A stretch of 32,285 bases of DNA. Source: Thermodesulfatator atlanticus DSM 21156 (GTDB taxonomy: Bacteria > Desulfobacterota > Thermodesulfobacteria > Thermodesulfobacteriales > Thermodesulfatatoraceae). Below the pieces are notes generated by a model. That model was given only the letters and a program-made list of their open reading frames with translations, was not told the origin of the DNA and did not search any database. The stretch spans positions 1 to 32,285 of the forward strand of contig NZ_ATXH01000027.1 in the NCBI RefSeq assembly GCF_000421585.1, in the 5' to 3' direction. Below, one piece after another: positions 1 through 7,306 of this stretch; within the stretch, counting starts at the first letter, position 1, and the number at the start of each line of letters is the position of its first letter. The translations under genes and the position numbers were made by a program.

Positions 1-227
1 GCTAAGGGAGAAGCTTGGGCTTAAGCGCAGGCGACGGAAAGTTTCTTCGATAAATTCGCTGATTCCTTTAAAAGTTTGTTAATAGGGACAGGCAAAAATA
101 GGTTCAAATTTTTGTGGACCATATGTAGCGGAAACGTCATTATCTGGTAAAGAAATTGGCGTAAGAACTTGAATTTTCCACATTATTTTTGTAAGTTTGC
201 CAACACACTGAGTATTGGGAGGACGAA

Positions 228-1796
228 GTGAACCCCCAAAAAGATAAGCCTAAAGAACAAAAAAAGCCCGCAAGGAAAAAAGTTCAATTCAGCAAATTTT
301 ATCCTGACTTCTACATTGAGCGCGATTGGGATAAATGTACCAAATGTAAGCTTTGTATCCGTGAGTGTACTTACGGCGCACATGGTTGGGATGAAAAGCG
401 CGAAACCCTAACAGAAGATCACAGTAAATGTGTAGGGTGCCATCGCTGCGAGGCCACCTGCCCTACCGGCGCCATCCTTATCAAGCGCCATCCCACCCAA
501 TTCAGGGAGCACGATACTTGGAAACCATGGTTCATCAAAAATGTTTACAAGCAAGCAGACACAGGTGGAGTCCTTCTAGCTGCAACAGGTTGTGCGGTTC
601 CTTTCCGTAATTATTGGGATCACCTGGTTCTTGATGCCTGTCAGGTAACCAATCCCCCTATCGATCCCTTGCGGGAGCCAATGGAGCTTCGTACTTACTT
701 GGGGCCTAAGCCTGATAAGGTAGAAGTTGTCCTTGAAAATGACCAGTACCACTTGAAGCACAAGCTCGGCCCGTGGATCAAACTCGAAGTCCCTATCATG
801 TTCGCAGCTATGTCTTATGGTGCTATCAGCCTTCACGTGCACCAAGGTCTAGCACGGGCGGCTAAAGATCTTGGCACGTTATACAATACCGGAGAGGGAG
901 GTCTCCATGCTTCCCTTTACGAATATGGCTCAAATACCATTGTCCAATGTGCTTCTGGCCGTTTCGGGCTACACGTGGATTATTTAAATGCCGGGGTAGC
1001 TATTGAAATTAAAATTGGCCAAGGGGCAAAACCAGGCATAGGAGGGCACTTGCCTGGTGAAAAGGTGACCGATGAAATATCTAAAACGCGCATGATTCCC
1101 GTTGGTTCTGATGCTATTTCCCCTGCCCCGCACCACGACATTTATTCCATTGAAGATTTGCGAGGTCTTATTTACGCCCTAAAAGAAGCTACCGAATACA
1201 AAAAGCTAGTCTTTGTCAAGATTGCCGCGGTGCATAACGCCCCTGCCATTGCTTCTGGCATTGTGCGTGCTGGTGCGGATGTGGTTGTCCTTGATGGCCT
1301 ACGTGGTGGCACAGGGGCTGCCCCTACCATGTTTCGCGATTACGTGGGTATTCCCATTGAGCTTGCACTGGCTGCGGTTGATGAAAGGCTGCGTCAGGAA
1401 GGAATTCGCAATCAGGCTTCTTTGGTGGTTTCAGGAGGTATCCGCTGTAGTGCAGATGTGGTAAAAGCCATTGCTTTGGGGGCAGATGCTGTTTATATCG
1501 GCACACCGGCACTTATTGCCGTAGGGTGTACCATGTGTGGGCGCTGCTTTACGGGCAAATGTCCCTGGGGAATCGCCACCAATAACCCCGAGCTTATCAA
1601 GCGCCTTGATCCTGAGACCGCTTACGAAAAAATATACAACCTGGTCCATGGCTGGGCCCACGAAATCCAGGAACTCCTCGGAGCCATGGGGCTTAACTCC
1701 ATAGAAAGCTTACGGGGCAACCGCGATAAACTGCGGGCTGTTGGTTTAAACGAGGTGGAACTCAGAATCCTGGGTGTAAAACACGCGGGAGAATAG
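228..1796 (+). CDS. Glutamate synthase FMN-binding subunit (archaeal-type GltB2) with N-terminal ferredoxin domain
   Basis: This protein should carry the synthase half-reaction of glutamate synthase, in which 2-oxoglutarate plus ammonia gives glutamate on FMN using electrons passed through Fe-S clusters. The N-terminus has two [4Fe-4S] motifs (Cys 37/40/43/47 and 68/71/74/78). The centre is a TIM-barrel FMN domain with Gly-rich segments such as GGLHAS, GGTGAAPT and SGGIRCSADVV. The site typical of the 3Fe-4S cluster is seen at Cys 434/440/445 in the CxxxxxCxxxxC spacing, followed by PWGIATN. The 522-residue length fits the split archaeal-type enzyme, not the roughly 1500-residue bacterial large subunit. 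The start is GTG at 228, chosen because GGGAGGA sits just upstream (217-223). It leads an operon with the amidotransferase (3-base gap) and GXGXG subunits. No gltD-like small subunit is present, so ferredoxin is the likely electron donor (inference). Confidence 0.93.
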   Translation: MNPQKDKPKEQKKPARKKVQFSKFYPDFYIERDWDKCTKCKLCIRECTYGAHGWDEKRETLTEDHSKCVGCHRCEATCPTGAILIKRHPTQFREHDTWKPWFIKNVYKQADTGGVLLAATGCAVPFRNYWDHLVLDACQVTNPPIDPLREPMELRTYLGPKPDKVEVVLENDQYHLKHKLGPWIKLEVPIMFAAMSYGAISLHVHQGLARAAKDLGTLYNTGEGGLHASLYEYGSNTIVQCASGRFGLHVDYLNAGVAIEIKIGQGAKPGIGGHLPGEKVTDEISKTRMIPVGSDAISPAPHHDIYSIEDLRGLIYALKEATEYKKLVFVKIAAVHNAPAIASGIVRAGADVVVLDGLRGGTGAAPTMFRDYVGIPIELALAAVDERLRQEGIRNQASLVVSGGIRCSADVVKAIALGADAVYIGTPALIAVGCTMCGRCFTGKCPWGIATNNPELIKRLDPETAYEKIYNLVHGWAHEIQELLGAMGLNSIESLRGNRDKLRAVGLNEVELRILGVKHAGE

Positions 1797-1799
1797 CAT

Positions 1800-2996
1800 A
1801 TGGAAATATTTATCCCTAACAAAGAAATTTCAGGCTGCGGGTTATCCGGTGTAATAAACCGCAAAGGCGAGCTAATTAAGGGCGAGGTCATTATTGAATC
1901 CATTTGTTGCCAAATGGAACGGGGCAACGGTCTTGGCGCAGGTTATGCTGCTTACGGCATCTACCCCGAGTTTGCAGACCACTATTGCCTACATGTTATG
2001 GCTGACAGCAAGCACGCCCTAAAAGAAGTTGAAGAAATACTCGCCCGTAAATGCTACCTTGCTCATCAGGAAAAGATACCTACCAGGCCTGTTCCAGGTA
2101 TTGTTTCGCCACCAAGATTTTATCGCTATTTTGTTAAGCCTCGCTATGAGGGAGATATCCGAGAGATATGTGAAGGCACCCCTGACGAAGACGACTACAT
2201 GGTAAACCTGGTAATGAAAATTAACCGCGAGATCGACGGTGCCTACATTATCTCCTCTGGGCGTAACATGGGGGCCTTTAAAGGCGTAGGATTTCCCGAC
2301 CAAATAGCAGAATTTTTTAGACTTGAAGAGTATTCTGCTTATATTTGGACGGCGCATAATCGCTTCCCCACTAATACCCCGGGCTGGTGGGGTGGGGCCC
2401 ATCCCTTCACTATTCTAGACTGGTCTATTGTTCACAACGGTGAAATTTCAAGCTATGGAACTAACCGTCGCTATCTTGAAATGTTTGGTTATCATTGCAC
2501 CCTGCTTACAGACACCGAGGTAGTGGCCTACCTCCTAGATTTGCTTATCAGACGGCATACCCTGCCCATTGAGCTTGCTTGTATGGCCCTTGCGCCTCCT
2601 TTTTGGCAAGAAATAGACCGAATGGAGGAACCAGAGAGAAGCGTCTGTACTGCAATAAGGGCGGTGTATGGTGGTGCCATGTTAAATGGCCCCTTCGCTA
2701 TTCTTTTTGCTTACAATGGCGGTCTTGTTGGATTAAATGACCGGGTCAAACTAAGACCTCTAGTGGCTGCTAAAAAGGGCGATTTTTACTACATGGCCAG
2801 CGAAGAAGCAGCTATCCGCTCTATTTGTCCGGATCCCGATGAGGTCTGGTGCCCCAAGGCCGGAGAACCTGTAATCGTTGAGCTTGAGCCAAACGTGATC
2901 CCTAATCAACGGAGTTATTTACGCGGAGAGCCTTTAAAGATTTCAGCGCCGATATGTCGTATGCCTCTCTCTCTAGAAGACGAAGAAGAGGATTAA
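1800..2996 (+). CDS. Glutamate synthase amidotransferase subunit (class II GATase, GltB1-type)
   Basis: This is a class II (Ntn-type) glutamine amidotransferase that should hydrolyse glutamine and feed ammonia to the FMN subunit encoded just upstream. The nucleophile is most likely Cys13 in GCGLSGV, exposed after removal of a 12-residue leader, as in other glutamine amidotransferases with propeptides. Substrate-pocket motifs are visible: NRFPTNTPGWW (about residues 189-199), the VHNGEISS loop, and TDTEVVAYLLD. The 398-residue length matches free-standing GATase subunits of split glutamate synthases. The start ATG follows GGGAGA about 7 bases upstream, inside the end of the preceding gene, which indicates translational coupling. 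The C-terminus ends in an acidic tail (DEEED). Assignment is firm by motif and neighbours; the processing site is inferred. Confidence 0.92.
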   Translation: MEIFIPNKEISGCGLSGVINRKGELIKGEVIIESICCQMERGNGLGAGYAAYGIYPEFADHYCLHVMADSKHALKEVEEILARKCYLAHQEKIPTRPVPGIVSPPRFYRYFVKPRYEGDIREICEGTPDEDDYMVNLVMKINREIDGAYIISSGRNMGAFKGVGFPDQIAEFFRLEEYSAYIWTAHNRFPTNTPGWWGGAHPFTILDWSIVHNGEISSYGTNRRYLEMFGYHCTLLTDTEVVAYLLDLLIRRHTLPIELACMALAPPFWQEIDRMEEPERSVCTAIRAVYGGAMLNGPFAILFAYNGGLVGLNDRVKLRPLVAAKKGDFYYMASEEAAIRSICPDPDEVWCPKAGEPVIVELEPNVIPNQRSYLRGEPLKISAPICRMPLSLEDEEED

Positions 2997-3006
2997 GGAG
3001 AAAGGT

Positions 3007-3750
3007 ATGGCTTATGAGATAGATGCTAAAGATTTGCACTACCGGGAATTAAACCAGCTTATCCGTAAAGCTATTTCTCAGGGAGAAAAACACCTGGTTA
3101 TAAAAAATGTAAATGGCCAGCGCTATCTAGCCGCGGGAGTTTCCGCTGAAGTAGATATTGACGTGTATGGCGTTCCAGGGCTTGATCTTGGAGCTTTTAT
3201 GAGGGGACCCCGTATCAGGGTTCATGGGAACACCCAGGACGGCGCCGGCAATACCATGGACGATGGAAAGATCATCATCGAAGGCATGGCTGGTGATGTA
3301 GTAGGTTATGCCATGCGCGGGGGAAAAGTCTTTGTGGCTTCAGATGTTGGTTATCGCGTAGGCATTCACATGAAGGCCTATATGGATAAAATCCCCGTTC
3401 TGGTTATTGGTGGTAAAGCTGGGGATTTCCTCGGGGAATACATGGCTGGGGGTATCATTGTCCTGCTGGCTATGAACTCGCGTTATCCGGAACGCCAGCC
3501 TGCGGGAATTTTCCTCGGCACGGGAATGCATGGGGGCACAATCTACGTACGCGGTGGCATTTCTGAAACACAACTCAGCCCGGTTTTAAAGATTGAAGAA
3601 ATAGACGAAAGAGATGAAAAGATATTAGCAGAAATCCTTAAAGAATATGCCCAGGATTTAAGTTTCAACTTTGATGAAATTATGTCAGAAAAATTCTATA
3701 AGATAAGGCCTAAAACACATCGTCCTTATGGGAAAATGTATGCCTACTAA
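3007..3750 (+). CDS. Glutamate synthase GXGXG (alpha-subunit C-terminal) domain protein, GltB3-type
   Basis: This is the structural beta-helix domain that closes the glutamate synthase complex and helps position the ammonia tunnel and FMN domain. The 247-residue protein shows the repeated Gly-rich turns of the GXGXG fold: RGPRIRVHGNTQDGAGNTM, GKIIIEGMAGDVVGYAMRGG, and further repeats through GGTIYVRGG. It follows the GATase gene by 10 bases, with GGAG (2997-3000) supplying the ribosome binding site. Its 3' end overlaps the start of purM. The three genes together encode all parts of a bacterial GltB, in the order FMN, GATase, GXGXG. The C-terminal 40 residues (YKIRPKTHRPYGK) are a less conserved extension. 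Confidence 0.9.
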   Translation: MAYEIDAKDLHYRELNQLIRKAISQGEKHLVIKNVNGQRYLAAGVSAEVDIDVYGVPGLDLGAFMRGPRIRVHGNTQDGAGNTMDDGKIIIEGMAGDVVGYAMRGGKVFVASDVGYRVGIHMKAYMDKIPVLVIGGKAGDFLGEYMAGGIIVLLAMNSRYPERQPAGIFLGTGMHGGTIYVRGGISETQLSPVLKIEEIDERDEKILAEILKEYAQDLSFNFDEIMSEKFYKIRPKTHRPYGKMYAY

Positions 3751-4789
3751 AGCCAAAAGATATGCAGAAGCAGGTGTTAATATCGAGGCTGCTGATCGTT
3801 TAGTGGCCAAGATCAAGAATCTGGCCTCTTCCACCTTTCGTAAAGGAGTTTTAACCCAGATTGGTGGTTTTGCGGGGCTTTTTGCCCTTGATGTTGAGCG
3901 CTATCAACGGCCGGTTTTGGTTTCCGCGACCGATGGTGTGGGTACGAAGATAAAAGTGGCAGCCATGGCAGGCAAGCATAAGGGCATTGGCATTGATCTC
4001 GTCGCCATGTGCGTGAACGATATCATTGTTACCGGGGCTGCCCCGCTATTTTTCCTGGATTACCTGGCTTTTGGCAAAATAGACGAAAATATCGCCCTTG
4101 AGCTTATTGAAGGCATTACCCAGGGATGCAAAGAAGCCGATTGCGCCCTTATTGGCGGTGAAACCGCTGAGATGCCTGGAATGTATGCTGAGGGAGAATA
4201 CGATTGCGTTGGTTTTACTGTAGGTGTGGTAGAAAGAGACGCTATCATTGATGGCTCAGAAATTTCCGTAGATGATATTGTTTTGGGCCTTGCTTCAAAT
4301 GGCCTTCATAGCAATGGTTTTTCGCTTGTAAGAAAAATTATCTTCGAAGAGCTTGGTCTTTCGCTTGATGACAAACCAGAAGGTCTTGATGTTCCCCTTG
4401 GCGAGGAGCTTCTTAAGCCCACGAGAATTTACGTAAAAGCAATAACAGGACTTCTGCGCCAGGGATACCAACTAAAAGGCCTTGCTCACATTACCGGCGG
4501 AGGCTTTTTTGATAACATTCCCAGGGTTTTACCCCGTGGTTGTAAGGCAGTGATCAAAAAAGATGCCTGGGAAATGCCTGCTGTTTTTAAATTTCTCCAA
4601 GAAGCAGGGAAAATCCCTGAAGAAGAGATGTTTCAAACTTTTAATTGTGGCATAGGAATGATACTTATCGTCTCTCCAGAAAAAGTCCAGGATGTCAAAC
4701 TCATTTTAAAAGGCCTTCAGGAGCAAGTTTATGAGATCGGCCATATAGAAGCCCGTCATGAGAATGAACCTCCTGTTATTTTGATTTAA
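3740..4789 (+). CDS. purM: Phosphoribosylformylglycinamidine cyclo-ligase (PurM, AIR synthase)
   Basis: PurM converts formylglycinamidine ribonucleotide to aminoimidazole ribonucleotide with ATP in purine synthesis. Family motifs are plain: KRYAEAGVNIEAAD at the N-terminus, VLVSATDGVGTKIKVA, MCVNDI, GGETAEMPGMY, GLASNGLHSNGFSLVRK, and AHITGGGFFDNIPRVLP. About 349 residues is normal for the family. Two in-frame ATGs occur, at 3728 and 3740. I chose 3740 because GGGA lies 6 bases upstream and the protein then begins MPTKAKRYAEAG, as expected for PurM. Either start overlaps the end of the GXGXG gene (by 11 or 23 bases), so translation is probably coupled. Linkage of a purine gene to glutamate synthase makes sense because purine synthesis consumes glutamine, but that link is inference. 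Confidence 0.95.
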   Translation: MPTKAKRYAEAGVNIEAADRLVAKIKNLASSTFRKGVLTQIGGFAGLFALDVERYQRPVLVSATDGVGTKIKVAAMAGKHKGIGIDLVAMCVNDIIVTGAAPLFFLDYLAFGKIDENIALELIEGITQGCKEADCALIGGETAEMPGMYAEGEYDCVGFTVGVVERDAIIDGSEISVDDIVLGLASNGLHSNGFSLVRKIIFEELGLSLDDKPEGLDVPLGEELLKPTRIYVKAITGLLRQGYQLKGLAHITGGGFFDNIPRVLPRGCKAVIKKDAWEMPAVFKFLQEAGKIPEEEMFQTFNCGIGMILIVSPEKVQDVKLILKGLQEQVYEIGHIEARHENEPPVILI

Positions 4790-4790
4790 A

Positions 4791-5198
4791 ATGCCTACTA
4801 TTTTGGTTTCAGCTTGTCTCATTGGGTTATGTACCCGCTACGATGGCACTTCCAAGCCTTCGCCTTTTATCCAAGGGCTTTTGAAAAACCACATTTTGAT
4901 TCCTTTTTGTCCTGAGCAACTTGGAGGGCTTAAAACACCGAGGCCTCCTGCTGAGCTTTCGGGAGGGGATGGGTTTGCGGTGCTGGGGAAGAAAGCAAAG
5001 GTCATCACCTGTCACGGAGAAGATGTAACGCAGGCCTTTATCAAAGGAGCAGAAGAAGCGGCCAAGCTTGCTAAGCTTTACCATGCTGAAAAAGCCCTGG
5101 TTAAGGCGCGAAGTCCTTCTTGTGGGTTAACCCCGGTGGTAGGAGTCGCAGCGGCCAGGTTAATTCTTGAAGGGCTTAGCTTAGAAGAAATTGATTAA
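4791..5198 (+). CDS. DUF523 family protein
   Basis: This is a 135-residue member of the DUF523 family. It shows the hallmarks: ILVSACLIGLCTRYDG at residues 4-19 with two cysteines (9 and 14), CPEQLGGL in the middle, and KARSPSCGL near the C-terminus, all consistent with a conserved-cysteine site. The biochemical function of the family is not established as far as I know; a thiol or metal role is only a guess. It starts one base after the purM stop, so it is the last gene of the glutamate synthase-purM operon. Its 3' end overlaps convergently transcribed pgpA by 23 bases. Confidence 0.85.
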   Translation: MPTILVSACLIGLCTRYDGTSKPSPFIQGLLKNHILIPFCPEQLGGLKTPRPPAELSGGDGFAVLGKKAKVITCHGEDVTQAFIKGAEEAAKLAKLYHAEKALVKARSPSCGLTPVVGVAAARLILEGLSLEEID

Positions 5199-5712
5199 TA
5201 AATCTCAAGCACAAATTGGCCGCAATACCTGCCAGGATATCGTCCATCATAATGCCGATCCCACCTGGAAGTTTTTCCCCGAGCTTTATGGGAAGGGGCT
5301 TCCAAATGTCAAATAACCTGAAAAAAAAGAACCCTAGGATAAGATTAAGAGGAGAGATGTTGAAAGAAACCAAAGTAAGCCATTGTCCTGCTATTTCATC
5401 AATGACTACTTCTTGGGGGTCTTTGTCTTTTTTTTGGGCATAAATTTCTGAAGCCCAAATTCCAGAAAGTATTAAAACTATGGCAATTAAACTTTGTAAT
5501 AACGCGTTCAGATATGGCCCAAACAAAGCGTAGAAAGCTACTGCTCCTATGGCCCCCCAAGTGCCAGGGGCTTTGGGAAGGAACCCTAAACCGCCACCTG
5601 TTGCAATTATGCGAGCTAACTTTTCTTTTTCCAAGTTTTTTCCATTAAACAGGTCAAGAATATTTACAAACAGCCGATAAAAATTGTTACTAGGAGCAAA
5701 ATGATATTTCAA
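5176..5712 (-). CDS. pgpA: Phosphatidylglycerophosphatase A
   Basis: PgpA is an inner-membrane phosphatase that dephosphorylates phosphatidylglycerophosphate to phosphatidylglycerol. Diagnostic motifs are LARIIATGGGLGFLPKAPGT near residue 32, VVIDEIAGQWLTL, and the C-terminal GGIGIMMDDILAGIAANL. Several hydrophobic helices are present. The length of 178 residues is slightly above the usual 150-170 because of an N-terminal extension of about 30 residues. The ATG at 5712 has no clear ribosome binding site. A TTG at 5634, preceded by a GGA-containing stretch and giving MEKEKLARIIATG, is a credible alternative start. It stands alone on the minus strand, convergent with the DUF523 gene and divergent from the HDOD gene. 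Confidence 0.9.
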   Translation of the reverse strand: MKYHFAPSNNFYRLFVNILDLFNGKNLEKEKLARIIATGGGLGFLPKAPGTWGAIGAVAFYALFGPYLNALLQSLIAIVLILSGIWASEIYAQKKDKDPQEVVIDEIAGQWLTLVSFNISPLNLILGFFFFRLFDIWKPLPIKLGEKLPGGIGIMMDDILAGIAANLCLRFINQFLLS

Positions 5713-5805
5713 ATGTCATGCGAGCTAAGCAATTTTATGAAATTGCTTTGTCGGTTTTACAATCATTCTCGCGATGACTTTGTTAGCTAAAACTTCAGCC
5801 TTAGC

Positions 5806-7194
5806 ATGATGATAGCACCAGAAAATGACTATACCAAAAAAATTAACTGGAAAGAAATCTGTCAGGAACTAAAAGATAAAGATTTGCCGTGTACCCGTGA
5901 AGTTTTAAGTCTTTTAGAAACTCTTGATCCTGAAGATGAAATTTCATTCCAAGAACTAGCCTCATACATTTTGAAAGACTACGGACTCACCAAAAAAGTT
6001 ATCCAGCTTGCCAATTCCTGTTTCCATAACCCTTCAGGAACAGAAATTGTAACTGTTTCAAGAGCGCTTCTTTTCTTGGGCTTAGACACGGTTAAAGAGA
6101 TTGTTTTGGTATCTAGCTATCTTGAAGAAGTGGTGAAAAATATCTCCCCTGAGAATAGACATCAGGTATTAAGGCTTTTGAGTCAGAGTTTTCTGGTGGC
6201 TTTTTTCGGAAATCGTGTGGCCTCTTTTATTAATTTGGCCTCTGAGGAACTTTTTGTACAGTTTCTTTTCCATCGCCTGATGCGTTTATTGTTGGCGCTA
6301 CATTTTCCCAAAGTTTATGAGACGGTTGAGCAAATAGAAAAAAGCAATCCCTCTTTAGTAAGGGAAAAGCTTTATTGGTTGGGAGTTCGTTTGAGTCGAG
6401 AATGGTCCCTGCCTTCTGCGCTAAAAGAAACCCTAGAAGGTTCACCTAAATCTTCAGAAAAAGGACACCCTGCTTATCTTGTAGAAAAAATTACTTTTGT
6501 GACTGAAAATTTGCTTAAAGGTAAGAAGTTTTCTCTGGCAATGGAAGAACTTAAAAAAGACTTAAAAGTTGATCTGGAAGAAGAAGTTCTTAAAAAATCT
6601 TTTGAAGATGCCGTCAAAGCCGGCGTGGAACTATACAAGCCATTTGAAGATTTCTTGTTATCCAGAGAGAACAAAGCTTTTGAGGAAAGCCCTTCTGAGG
6701 ACATAAAAAACCTCTCCCGGGAAGAACTTTTCCAGCAGGCCTTGTCTGAAATCACTAGCTATTTAGCCAGCCATAACGAATATCAAAAAGTTATCTTCAT
6801 GGTAATTGAAACCATAAAAAGGGTAATGGAAACCGAGGCGGTTTTTTTCGGAGTGTACAATCCTGGAGAAAATAAAATCTCTTTGAGATTTGGAGTCGGC
6901 AAAACAAAAAATTTGTTAAGAGGCAAGTGCTTTTTCGCCGGAGAGGTTTTGAAAGAGATCTTTGCCAAGAAAGTAGAATGGACAAGCCGCGTGGACGCTG
7001 TGCCAGAGCTTTGGCATATTGCAACATTTAAAGACAGAGATGTTTTGTTTTCTCCTGTTTATATTCGCAACAAGCCATTAGGGATGATTCTTGCCTTTCG
7101 CAATGAGCCCTTTTCAAATGATGAAAAAGGAAAATTAAACATTTTGCGCAACCTTATCTCCTTAGCCATCGATAAATCTCTTTCCCAAACATAA
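5806..7194 (+). CDS. HDOD-domain and GAF-domain signalling protein
   Basis: This 462-residue soluble regulator begins with an HDOD domain (about residues 20-225), recognisable from the helical pattern FQELASYILKDYGLTKKVIQ, then LANSCFHNPSG and VSRALLFLGLDTVKEIVL. The C-terminal region (about 310-460) looks like a GAF sensor domain: VIETIKRVMETEAVFFGVY, followed by FSPVYIRNKPLGMILAFR. HDOD is a non-catalytic relative of HD phosphohydrolases, common in proteins governing motility, biofilm and stress; the ligand here is unknown. The Lys/Glu-rich linker (about 240-310) is probably flexible or coiled. The start ATG at 5806 is followed immediately by a second ATG, and no convincing ribosome binding site is seen. 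It is followed after 112 bases by hdrA, which has its own promoter. Confidence 0.82.
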   Translation: MMIAPENDYTKKINWKEICQELKDKDLPCTREVLSLLETLDPEDEISFQELASYILKDYGLTKKVIQLANSCFHNPSGTEIVTVSRALLFLGLDTVKEIVLVSSYLEEVVKNISPENRHQVLRLLSQSFLVAFFGNRVASFINLASEELFVQFLFHRLMRLLLALHFPKVYETVEQIEKSNPSLVREKLYWLGVRLSREWSLPSALKETLEGSPKSSEKGHPAYLVEKITFVTENLLKGKKFSLAMEELKKDLKVDLEEEVLKKSFEDAVKAGVELYKPFEDFLLSRENKAFEESPSEDIKNLSREELFQQALSEITSYLASHNEYQKVIFMVIETIKRVMETEAVFFGVYNPGENKISLRFGVGKTKNLLRGKCFFAGEVLKEIFAKKVEWTSRVDAVPELWHIATFKDRDVLFSPVYIRNKPLGMILAFRNEPFSNDEKGKLNILRNLISLAIDKSLSQT

Positions 7195-7244
7195 ATCTCT
7201 AAGAATTTCCCCCTTGCGAAAAATTTCCTTTAATTGAGAAACAG

Positions 7245-7273
7245 TTGACAAATAAAATTGAGAAGCGTATAGC
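7245..7273 (+). promoter_or_regulatory. Sigma70-type promoter for the HdrA-MvhD gene
   Basis: A perfect -35 TTGACA (7245-7250) is separated by 17 bases from TATAGC (7268-7273), which matches the -10 consensus at 4 of 6 positions. Transcription would begin near 7280, leaving a leader of roughly 27 bases with a strong purine-rich ribosome binding site (GGAGGGAGG, 7295-7303) before the ATG at 7307. This suggests the gene is expressed strongly and separately from the upstream HDOD-GAF gene. Confidence 0.7.
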
Positions 7274-7306
7274 GAAATAGTAGCTACCTTTTGTGGAGGG
7301 AGGAAA

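Noticed and set aside
156-174. Sigma54-like promoter ahead of glutamate synthase (TTGGCG with TTGAA)
   Set aside because: The spacing is off by one base and the invariant -12 GC is missing.
1-227. Open frames at the left edge on both strands, possible gene end or remnant
   Set aside because: The fragments are under 30 codons, end or lack a start within the window, and cannot be told apart; apart from the ribosome binding site at 217-223, nothing is supported here.
1800-1840. Apparent loss of the N-terminal catalytic Cys in the amidotransferase subunit
   Set aside because: Cys13 in GCGLSGV fits a nucleophile exposed after propeptide removal, as in other class II amidotransferases.
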